Below, one piece after another: positions 1 through 8,147 of a stretch of 25,375 bases of DNA. Positions within the stretch are counted from its first letter, which is position 1. Each line of letters starts with the position of its first letter. The notes under the pieces were generated by a model that searched no databases, had not been told where the DNA came from, and was given only the letters and a program-made list of their open reading frames with translations. The stretch is from assembly GCA_027575765.1 (NCBI GenBank), contig JANBPT010000709.1, forward strand, positions 1 to 25,375. Reading direction: 5' to 3'. The stretch is from Tieghemiomyces parasiticus (Eukaryota; Kickxellomycota; Dimargaritomycetes; Dimargaritales; Dimargaritaceae). Made by a program: the position numbers and the translations under genes.

Positions 1-75
1 AAGATGCGCGCCCGCCTCGCCCGCGAGCGCCGCGCCGAGCGCCAGCAGGCCAAGAAGGACGAGCTGTACAAGTAA
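1..75 (+). CDS. C-terminal end of an unidentified basic protein (partial)
   Basis: Frame 1 is open from the first base and ends at TAA (73-75), giving 24 residues rich in Arg, Lys, Ala and Glu and ending in KKDELYK. Every third position but one is G or C, as in the other real genes here, so this looks like a true coding end that enters from outside the window. The Arg/Lys/Glu pattern suggests a helical basic tail such as those on ribosomal or RNA-binding proteins, but the family cannot be named from 24 residues. KDEL here is internal, not a terminal ER-retention signal. Confidence 0.6.
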   Translation, partial: KMRARLARERRAERQQAKKDELYK

Positions 76-1133
76 ATTCCATGTACAGTGGTCCCTGCTC
101 TGTCGTCGAACTAAGCCGCACTAGGTGCAGCAGGGAGGGAAAGGCCGCTAAACACCATGCGGTGTGTGTCGGGGGGGTCTCCAACCTGACCTACACCGTA
201 GGATCCGATGCGGGGCAGGGGGGGTGGCCCAAACCGCGGTGTGGACCCTGCCGTCGTATTGATATCCTAGTTTGCCACCACGGCGCTGAGGGTGGGGGAG
301 GGCGCTACCCTTCGCAATTTTCGGGTCCTCTTCCCTACCCCCTTTTCTTTTCCTACCTCCTCCGTCGCTTCAGCTATATAAACTTTGCTACACATACCCA
401 ACGACCGCTCGGTGTTTAGTCTTTGGACTGAACGCGAGGCCATTTCTCGGCGTTTCTGTAATTGAGTTGAAGATTGGTTGGCCTCCATGGCCGTGGCTTA
501 GGAGGTGTTTACCCACGTTGGACAGCGAGAACTGGAATAGGATTATTAAAGCCCTTACTGTCTAAAATTAGCTGATCATAGCGTGTGTTAGAGGGGTACA
601 ACGCAGCTGCCCGTCTTTCGCTTTCCTTGGGATCTGGTATCTCGCTATGATTGAAGCCGGCTGCCATATTACGACTCAGTTGGCCTAGGACACGAGAAGA
701 GACTTGGTCAATGCTGGCGGGGCTGGTATGCCTAAAGAAGTCGCTGGGCCAATGAGCGATGGCCGCAGCGTCCAAAGTTTCGGTGCCATGGTACTCAGGC
801 CCATGCTTTTTTTTTCTCTCTCTCCATGCTTGGTCAAAAAAAAAAGAAGGCCGAACGAGATTTCCCCTGGGCAGAGAAAGGCAACCAGTGTACATGTTTC
901 TCGGAGCCAACCTAGCCCAGAGCACTCCAGCGCTACCTTACTTATTTCTCATTGCCTAGCTTTACGGCATTCAGTCTCGAAGTCGCGCGGTAACCACTTT
1001 TCTGTAGCCCAGTACTCCGTCTCATATCCTCTGCCCAGTCAATCGGCCCGCTACTCCTTGACCCAGCCTCACCACCCGTCGGAATCGAGTTTGCCCCTCA
1101 TTGACCGAGCGCCCGGCGCCACATCACTTCACC
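76..1133. other. Intergenic region before UTP13
   Basis: About 1.06 kb without a convincing gene. It holds G-runs near 170-230, a pyrimidine-rich tract near 325-365 followed by a TATA box (375-382), and an uninterrupted T9 run (807-815), CT repeats and an A10 run (836-845). The distal part is presumably the UTP13 promoter. Open frames on both strands cross the homopolymer runs and show no recognisable domain. Confidence 0.6.
375..382 (+). promoter_or_regulatory. TATA box without an obvious gene
   Basis: TATATAAA follows a long pyrimidine tract, the same arrangement as upstream of other genes in this window. The first downstream ATG (487) opens only four codons, and the UTP13 start lies about 750 bases away, so the transcript driven from here is unclear. 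Confidence 0.45.
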
Positions 1134-4100
1134 ATGACCTCCGAAAAGAGCTCCGTGCAGCTCAAGTCGATGTGAGTATTTGGCTGAAGCTGGATACGCG
1201 TATTGTAACAAAAGTTCCCCAAACCGGCCATGGTGCCACCGCGCAGCAGCTATGCTGGCACTTCAGGCGACCCAGTTACTAATTCGCTCCTACACAATAC
1301 TACCGCTTTTTTTATCTGCTTCTTTACAACCTCCACTCTCACCCGTCAGCTACAAACCTATCGCCTCGCTCGAATCCATTTACGCCGGTGGTAAGGCTGA
1401 TATCACTCCGGACGGTCGGTACCTGATCACAACCTTTGGCGAGGATGTAATCGTCTCGGACCTTACGAACAACTTGGAACGGGTAGCCAAGTTGGAGGGC
1501 GACTCTGAGCCCGTCACCACCTTCGTCATCCTGCCGAATGGCAAGTCGCTCGTCACGGTCAGCCGGAGTCAGCAACTGCGCGTCTGGGACCTCGAGTCAT
1601 TTGAACTCGTGCGCGCTTTCCGGGTAAGTTAGATATTGGTGACCTTAGTGTGGTATTCACCTTAATTAGGACCCGGGGGTCCAATGGGAATTGTACCCGA
1701 CGGCCCCGACCGAGCAGTGGGTTACGTCCTAACCCAAGCGTATCGCTTTACTCCCCTTCCCTCTCCTATGTAACAACCACCACCAGGTCCACGACTCCCC
1801 TGTTCTGGCCATCGCCGCCGATCCTTCGTCCACCCTAGTAGCCACGGGCTCGGCCGACAAGACGGTGAAAGTGTGGGACCTTGTGGGTGCCTTCTGCACG
1901 CATAGCTTGCGTGGCCATCAAGGCCTCATCAGCGAACTCAAGTTCCACCCGAAATCCTCTGGCGACAACTTGACCCTGGTCTCCGGCAGCGAGGACGCCA
2001 CCGTCCGGATTTGGGACCTTGGTCAGCGCAAGTGCGTGGCGGTGATGACCGACCACGTCAGCGTCATTCGTGGCCTGGACTTCAGTCCGGCCGCCAACTA
2101 CCTTATCTCCGGTTCCCGGGATCGTACCGTGAACGTTTGGGATATGAAGACGTACCAGTTGGCTAAGACCGTGCCGACCTATGAGGTAAGCGCTGTTGTA
2201 ATTAAGCCGGGCAAGCGTAACCGGCGCACACGCCGGCGATTTAGCTACGGCAATGCTGGTTTGGCCTCGTTACTCACCTTATCTGGTACCCTCTGCCTTG
2301 CCCAATCCTTCCCGCCCTTTCCTTTGTATAACGGTTACTCGATTAGACTCTCGAGGCGGTCGGCTTCCTCCAACCGGGCACCATCTTCCGCAACGACAAG
2401 GGTGAGACGGTCAACACCACCGAGCAACCCATCTTCTACACGGCTGGTGAGAAGGGCCAGCTCAAGTTCTGGGATTTCCGGAGCAGTGAACTGATCTTCA
2501 GCCAGCCAGCGCCCAAGAAAACTGGCGAGGAGGCCCACTTTATTACCGACGTGCTGTAAGTATTCCTTTGGCATGGTTGGTCAGCTAACATTGCTACGTT
2601 TCTCTTCACTCGGGCCTCTTCTGTAGGACACTTTGTCACTCACTCCACAACTTGTCTTTTCGGCTTTCCACTCCCCTACATTTCCACAGCTATCGTCCCG
2701 ACGACCGCCAGCTGGTCACGGTCATGTCGGACCAGAACATCACGGTCTTAACGCTCACCGACCCAACCTCGGACGACGCAGCTGCCGACGTCGCCACGTT
2801 GGTGCCCACTGTGGAGGTCGCAGGCTACAACGAAGAGATCATCGACGTGACCTACGTGGGGCCTGAACAGCGGCACGCGGTGGTGGCCTCCAACTCCGAG
2901 AAACTCCGCCTCTACGACCTGACCTCGCGGCAGTGCACGTTCCTCGACCACCACCAAGGCACCGTCCTCTGCCTTGACGCCACCAGCAGCAGCCACCTCT
3001 TCGCCGTGGGGAGCAAGGACAACACGGTCAGCGTGTGGTGGTTCGACGCCCGTCCAGATACCCCGCTGAATGCGCGCGCCCATTGCGTGGCCACGTGCAC
3101 GGGCCACACCGAGGCCATCGGATCCGTGGCCTTCGCCCGGGGCGACGTGGCTGCATTTCTCATCACAGGCGGCCAGGACCGAACCCTCAAGAAGTGGGAC
3201 CTCGGGCCGCTGCTCGCCCTTCAGGAGGCCGCCCTGGCCGCGGAGGGAGACTCCAAGCAGACGCAGGCGGACCGGGACGCGGCTACCGCCCGCATCGCCG
3301 CCGAGTTGGCTGCGGCGCCCCTCCGCCTCACCTCCCTGTTCACGGTCCAGGCCCACGCCAAGGACATCAATTCCATCGCAGTAGCCCCCAACGACCAGCT
3401 CTTTGCGACCGGATCCCAGGACCGCACGGCGCGCATCTGGTCCGTCGACACGGGGGAGTGCACCCTCACCCTCACGGGCCACCGCCGCGGTGTTTGGCGC
3501 GTCGAATTCTCGCCCGTCGACCAGATTTTGGCTACCTGTTCGGGCGACCAGACCATCAAGCTCTGGTCCCTGAACGACGGCGGGTCTTGCCTAAAGACCT
3601 TCCAGGGCCACACCAGCGCCGTGGTCAACATCCGGTTCGTCACCGCCGGGCTCCAGCTCATCTCGGTGGGGTCCGATAGTCTCGTCAAATTGTGGACTAT
3701 CAAGACCGACGACTGCGTCCTCACGTCCGACCACCACACCGACAAGGTATGGGCCCTGGCCGTGCGCCACGACGAGGCCCAGATGATTACCGGCGGCGGT
3801 GACTCCGAGCTCAAGATCTGGGAGGATTGCACCCAGCGGGAGATGGAGCGTCTGCACACCGAGCAGGTCCAGCAGCTCGCCCAGGAGCAGACCCTGCAGA
3901 ACCTAGTGCTCGCCAAGCAGTACCGTAAGGCCATCACTCTGGCCCTCCAGCTCGACAAACCACGGCAGCTGTTCCGGATCCTCAGTGAGATCCGTAGTAA
4001 CGCCAACCCTGACGCTGAGGCGCCAGCTAACTCGGGCGACACGCCCTGTCGCTTGGGCGACCCCGCTGTCGACCGCATCATCGCCACTCTTTCCCTGGAG

Positions 4101-4376
4101 CAACTCGACCGCCTCCTGCTGTACATTCGCGACTGGAACACCAATTCCCGCCAAGCTGAGATTGCTAACCTCACTCTCCAAGTGATCCTGGACAGCTACA
4201 GCCCCGAGCATTTGCTCAAAATCAAGCATATGAATACCACCCAGAACGCCCTTATTCCGTTCGCTGAGCGCCACTACCAGCGGCTGGACGGCTTGCTCAC
4301 CCAGTCCTACATGATCGACTATACGCTGCACGCCATGAGCTATCTCACACCGTTCGACGAGGAGACCCAAGAGTAG
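1134..4376 (+). CDS. UTP13: U3 snoRNP WD40 protein Utp13 (TBL3 orthologue)
   Basis: Five exons: 1134-1171, 1350-1623, 1787-2185, 2347-2555, 2690-4376, joined by GT-AG introns of 178, 163, 161 and 134 nt, all phase-consistent, giving 868 aa. Utp13 is a UtpB-subcomplex subunit of the nucleolar small-subunit processome and acts in pre-18S rRNA cleavage. The product has about 12-13 WD repeats (two propellers; clear blades end in KTVKVWDL, ATVRIWDL, RTVNVWDM, RTARIWSV, QTIKLWSL) and a C-terminal helical Utp13 domain from about residue 690, with family hallmarks such as QEQTLQN, RDWNTN and a terminal ERHYQRLDGLLTQSY stretch. Length is close to yeast and human members (about 810 aa). Residues about 480-520 form an Ala/Glu-rich insert between two blades of the second propeller. 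The start at 1134 is chosen because its 12 codons splice cleanly into the conserved IYKPIASLESIYAGGKA segment. Confidence 0.95.
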
Positions 4377-4476
4377 CGCGCAGGTGGTAGGCCCAAGAGA
4401 ATATATATTAATTTTTTTTGCCAGTGCTGCATTTTTCACAAATTTTTACCCTTAGTGCGGCTATGGCCAACCGGTT

Positions 4477-4502
4477 ACCGTCGAGGAAACCATTCCTCCG
4501 GT
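4477..4502. repeat. Hairpin with two-base bulge
   Basis: Arms ACCG + GAGGAA (4477-4480, 4483-4488) pair with TTCCTC + CGGT (4493-4502) around the loop ACCA, with TC (4481-4482) as a bulge: ten base pairs in total. It lies about 100 bases after the UTP13 stop, so it could fold in the 3' UTR. A nearby shorter one (4536-4554) has the same bulged design. Confidence 0.5.
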
Positions 4503-5039
4503 GGAGCCGGGTGGATCGAAGGGATTAATAAATCCAAGCATACCTGTATGGCTTACCCAAAATATAAAAATAATCCCTGGGGAGAGGGGTAACGACAATG
4601 GACTATACTGAATCGGTCAGCTGGTCAGTCAAAAATGTGCCAAGTTAAGGTGGAAAGGTACTCAGCACCCGATACATAATTGTAGCGCATTGGGCATTGT
4701 GGTAGCCGAAGGGCAACTGTAGATGAAACGACCACCATTGACAGGTCTTCCAGGCCACTATATTCACTGTCTAGTACCTTTTTCTTTCGAGGTTACCATC
4801 TCGCTATCGCAACTCCAAGCATCTTCCGAAGGCAATGCCGCCAGGGGCTGCTATAGATGACATTGAGGTAGGTGGAGCTTTATTGTAAACGTGCTCACCT
4901 AAAAGGGGAAGAATCAACAGGGCCAAACAGTTGCAAGCTTAGAGGGCTAGAAAAAGGGTGGTAGAGGAGGACAAGGGGCACCCTGGAGACAAGTGAAGTG
5001 AAATAATAAACTAAAGAGTATTGAAGAGAACAGAGGATA

Positions 5040-5059
5040 GGTCGGGGTCTCCCCCGGCC
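5040..5059. repeat. GC-rich hairpin
   Basis: GGTCGGGG (5040-5047) pairs with CCCCGGCC (5052-5059), one G-T wobble, four-base loop. A second inverted repeat, AAGGTCC/GGACCTT (5067-5073 and 5098-5104), follows directly. Confidence 0.4.
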
Positions 5060-6013
5060 CCTTTTCAAGGTCCTCTGGGGAGCGTTGTCATCTATCGGGA
5101 CCTTAGTAGACCTGGTAACCGGTGAAGCGTAACGGTTCGGAACAGGGGCTGACATTAAGGAGGTCGATTCCTTGGGGCTATCTCCTAGGTCCCGCTGCCA
5201 CAATATACTTATTATAGCGCCCAATCAATTCTTAGACCCAAGCAATTATCTAATAAAGCGACAGAGTAAACCGGGCATATGCCTTTAAAACCCAGTCTGA
5301 CCGTGATTCTGCTTCCTCGGATATGCCCAAATTCTATCTGGAGTTTGTAATAATGAAATGAAATCAAAGTGGACCCGTGCCAGGCTTTCCTATACGTAAA
5401 GGCAATAAGGAATAGAATAGCCAATCCGACTGGTGCGGGAATCCGTGCAGTTTGTTCAACTCTCGCAACATAGTCTGCCTGCCATGTCCCAAAAGTTAAA
5501 AACTCGATACCTACCCTGCCACCGCAGTTTCCGAGCTGGCTCTGTGAGTATCCATTTTATGCATTGCAGTGATTGGCCAACCTGCCTAGTGATGTTCATA
5601 TTGAGTACACGGGCATACTGAACTTGATTACTGCTTGTTGCCCCACTGTTTAGAGATGGACTAGTTCGATTCTAGACGGGTCACATTCTACATTAAAACG
5701 GCTCTCAGATGACTCACCCGCCGATATCCACTAATGGATTTAGCAAGGTTGTGGTCGGGGCCTTGTTAGAAGGGCAAATCCTAGGCAACCAATGAGCAGC
5801 TACTCCTAACCTACGACATATTCTCTTGCTCTTTTGATGTCCTCTTTCATAGGGGGGGACATAGAGGTAAGTCGTCACGTTAACTTTCGAGCCTGCCACG
5901 GTCTCAATGACGACCAGTAGCGCTGTCAGACACAGTCAGGCTGCTGGCTTCTTACAAAATATTACCAAGTGAGTTAATAATAAAGTTTCGACATCGCTAT
6001 TAATAGTGACACG

Positions 6014-6035
6014 TCCTGCAACTAGCTTTGCAGGA
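6014..6035. repeat. Perfect 8-bp hairpin
   Basis: TCCTGCAA (6014-6021) and TTGCAGGA (6028-6035) are perfect inverted copies around a six-base loop. No T-run follows, so it does not look like a terminator. Confidence 0.55.
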
Positions 6036-6103
6036 TGATTGCTATTGGTATTCATTGGCTGGCAAGGTGCTTAGTAGTTAGCTTTCCTTCACAAGTCAGC
6101 CAC

Positions 6104-6110
6104 ATATAAA
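6104..6110 (+). promoter_or_regulatory. TATA-like box before a nested hairpin
   Basis: ATATAAA lies one base before the start of a nested inverted repeat (6112-6167). There is no coding exon with family support close downstream; the nearest ATG (6173) opens a 154-codon frame with no recognisable domain. It may be a chance AT word. Confidence 0.25.
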
Positions 6111-6111
6111 C

Positions 6112-6167
6112 TGTGGGGAAACGGGGGCTCGTCAGGCTCTAAGGTGACAGCCTGTTAGCTCCCCACA
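6112..6167. repeat. Nested stem-loop
   Basis: Outer arms TGTGGGGA (6112-6119) and TCCCCACA (6160-6167) match perfectly over 8 bp. Inside, CAGGCT (6133-6138) and AGCCTG (6149-6154) form a second perfect stem with a 10-base loop. It is not a tRNA: there is no four-arm fold and no T-loop sequence. Confidence 0.5.
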
Positions 6168-6681
6168 ACTACATGGACAAGAATAACGGTACCAGGTGGT
6201 CATTCCCGATTATCACTACTGTAGCGATAGTGTGGAAGCCCCCACCACTTCCGTACCCATGGGAGCAGCATGCCTGTCGACAGCCAAATAACACCAAGAT
6301 AATCGACATCTCCCCGCCTGAGGATAGGAAGGACACCCGTCCTCAACCATTCCATTCTCTCCCTACCACCCCACATACGGATCCACTACCATACTCGTTT
6401 TCCTCCAGGTTGAGACTTGTGTTCTTGTATTCTGATACCCTTCATTTTACTGCTCATCTTCTTGCACTTCATAATAAAGCCCACCATATGCAACTCACTA
6501 CTTTTTATCCCCTCTTATTAGCATATAACGATAATAAGTATACTGTAGCGGCTGTGCGTTGGGAAACCTGCACCGTTTTTTCGGCCCCTGCTGTATTGGC
6601 GAAGATCCCTGGGACTACGCGCGCTGGCAGTGTATAAAGGACGGTGCAGGATTCTAAGAAAAGAGGGGGTGCCCGTCTCAC

Positions 6682-6717
6682 GCCGATGGCTCTTTGGCCC
6701 GGGACTTCCAACGGACA
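6682..6717. repeat. Direct repeat, copy 1 (36 bp)
   Basis: Starts GCCGATGGCTCTTTGG and is repeated 68 bases downstream (6750-6785) with 29 of 36 positions identical; all seven differences are transitions. It is upstream of the secreted-protein gene at 7117. Confidence 0.6.
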
Positions 6718-6730
6718 GATTCTATAAAAA

Positions 6731-6747
6731 GTAACGGCGTCCGTTAC
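6731..6747. repeat. Palindrome between the two direct repeats
   Basis: GTAACGG / CCGTTAC, perfect 7-bp arms around a three-base loop, following a TATA-like TCTATAAAAAG (6720-6731). Confidence 0.5.
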
Positions 6748-6749
6748 AA

Positions 6750-6785
6750 GCCGATGGTTCTTTGGTCTGGGACTCCCGACAGACG
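6750..6785. repeat. Direct repeat, copy 2 (36 bp)
   Basis: Second copy of the repeat at 6682-6717, starting GCCGATGGTTCTTTGG. The spacer between copies contains a TATA-like word and a perfect palindrome. Confidence 0.6.
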
Positions 6786-6913
6786 CACCACGGCTGGCCA
6801 TCGCCTTCAAGGTTGCTATCCCAAAAGCCCGGGCCTTCTCATCCGTCCTCCTCCTCCCCCCTTCTCATTGCCTTGTTGGGCAGCATAGGAAATCGCCACG
6901 GCAGGTCGGCAAA

Positions 6914-6927
6914 GCCTTTAAAAAGGC
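6914..6927 (+). promoter_or_regulatory. TATA-like palindromic element
   Basis: GCCTTTAAAAAGGC is a 6-bp-arm palindrome with a TTTAAAAA core, about 190 bases before the ATG at 7117. Spacing is similar to the TATA-ATG distance of the small secreted gene at 12709 (about 170 bases), so this is the best promoter candidate for the 7117 gene. Confidence 0.4.
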
Positions 6928-7116
6928 AACAGAGAAGCCATCGCCCTTACCTTTAGATGCACCATTTTTCTCGTTCTTTCTTGCTATTCGTAGTTTACGA
7001 TTTCGAGAGATATTTTGGGGGAGTTGCACTTCACTCACCCCTTCAGCACTTTGGACTGATTAACCGCCCTTGATTCGTTATTGTGCCACCGTCTCTGTAC
7101 ACCCTCTCGGCTTACC

Positions 7117-7695
7117 ATGCGTGCGTTTTTAACCATCGTCGTCCTGTGCAACTTGGGTTGGGCCTCGCTTGCCAGTCCCACTTCGGATTTCGGTAATGAG
7201 CCTACGCTACTCACCAGTCAAGGAGTTCAAGATAATGCTGCCCCCTACAGCTATTGTGCCTCTATCCTTGCCCAGCTCGGTACCGAAGCTGCGCCTGCGG
7301 TGGCCGGGATGGTTCCGTCGCGTCCCGAAATGGGTTACACACACGCCAACTACTTCCCGTACTTCTTCTGGCTCGCCAGAGAGCACATCTGCGACCGAGG
7401 AATCGTGGCCAGCCGCCCGATCATCGACCGAGACCGCGAAAGCTACCGTATAGTTAAAAGCCCTCAGGGGACCTATTTGCGCCGATTGACTCAGGAGGAG
7501 CGACGTATGGCGACCGTGCGGGACAACCTTGCGTACCAGGTCATTTCCTACGGCCAGGGAGACGGCAAGTGCGAGTACCTCAACGTGCCCAAGCCCAACT
7601 CGCGTGGCATTCCGACTGGACACAGGTCCCATTTTCCCACCGTCTTGGCGCATAACGTGGCCGTGCTGGTCAAAGCTTGCTACCCTGACCTTTGA
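7117..7695 (+). CDS. Small secreted protein, unknown family
   Basis: A single exon encodes 192 aa. The start at 7117 is preferred because it puts a typical signal peptide at the N-terminus: MRAF, then a hydrophobic core (LTIVVLCNLGWASLA), with cleavage probable near residues 17-20. The mature part has four cysteines (in YSYCAS, HICDRG, GKCEYL, KACYPD), enough for two disulfides, and many aromatic residues (ANYFPYFFW). No transmembrane segment follows, so secretion is likely. I do not recognise the family. The frame is open with strong third-position G/C bias, unlike its shadow frames. No intron is apparent. The upstream frame extension to 7081 has no ATG. It is isolated, with 2.7 kb of non-coding DNA before it. 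Confidence 0.75.
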   Translation: MRAFLTIVVLCNLGWASLASPTSDFGNEPTLLTSQGVQDNAAPYSYCASILAQLGTEAAPAVAGMVPSRPEMGYTHANYFPYFFWLAREHICDRGIVASRPIIDRDRESYRIVKSPQGTYLRRLTQEERRMATVRDNLAYQVISYGQGDGKCEYLNVPKPNSRGIPTGHRSHFPTVLAHNVAVLVKACYPDL

Positions 7696-8147
7696 ATCGG
7701 CTGCCTCTTGAGTACTTGCCAGCAAGGCTGTTTCAGGAAACCACGGCTCCAGGATGATATCTGGCGACCGAATGGCTCGTAAAGAAGCGGGTTGAATTAT
7801 GAATAAATAGACAGGAGTTTTGCTCAAAATGCTGCCAGTAGACATGCCGTACCGTCCTGCACGGATCCGAAGCGAGCCGTTGCTTCTCGATGTGGTGGCT
7901 AGATTAGGTGGGGGGGGGCTTCCCGGGAGGGGGTGCGTGCCCGGTCTCTGCGCGCGGCTACTGACCAGCCGATGGCCGCCATGGCTGGCCCTGGGCCGGG
8001 GTGCTTCAGTCCCTCAGTGGCCTTTGATGGCGGACGAGGGCGCCGTGGGAGGGGGTAATAACGGCTAGAATGGCCAAAGCGGTCGTCCTCGGCCGTCACG
8101 CTTTTAAATATGCTGGTTGGGGAACAGACACTCTCGACCTTACTGCA
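7696..8147. other. Intergenic region
   Basis: About 450 bases with no supported gene: the 3' end of the secreted gene, a G8 run near 7911-7918, and GC-rich sequence. TTTTAAATA at 8102-8110 lies about 40 bases before the proposed start at 8148 and may be its core promoter. Confidence 0.5.

Larger units (their letters stand above)
4377..6102. other. Intergenic region after UTP13
   Basis: About 1.7 kb with no gene I can support. An AT-rich stretch with an eight-T run just after the stop (about 4400-4420) is probably the UTP13 3' end. The rest is of mixed composition and holds several small stem-loops (4477-4502, 4536-4554, 5040-5059, 5067-5104, 6014-6035). Open frames are short and show no domain. 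Confidence 0.5.

Noticed and set aside
56..75. End of the first CDS (DELYK-stop) matches the last codons of common GFP reporters over about 19 bases
   Set aside because: The residues before it (basic Arg/Lys/Ala/Glu tail) are unlike GFP, and the codons are simply the GC-ending ones favoured here. A chance match is more likely than a vector insert; native intergenic DNA follows.
509..925. 138-codon frame on the minus strand
   Set aside because: It runs through the T9/A10 homopolymers, has third-position G/C near 50 percent (real genes here are clearly higher), and shows no known domain. It could be a fragment, but support is too weak.
704..1282. 192-codon frame on the plus strand
   Set aside because: It overlaps UTP13 exon 1 and intron 1 in another frame and has low-complexity content.
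2748..4174. Long minus-strand frames opposite UTP13
   Set aside because: Shadows of the GC-rich UTP13 exon 5; the plus-strand product has WD repeats and full-length family match.
6112..6167. Nested hairpin considered as a tRNA or tRNA-like gene
   Set aside because: Only two stems, no anticodon or T-loop consensus, no nearby T-run.
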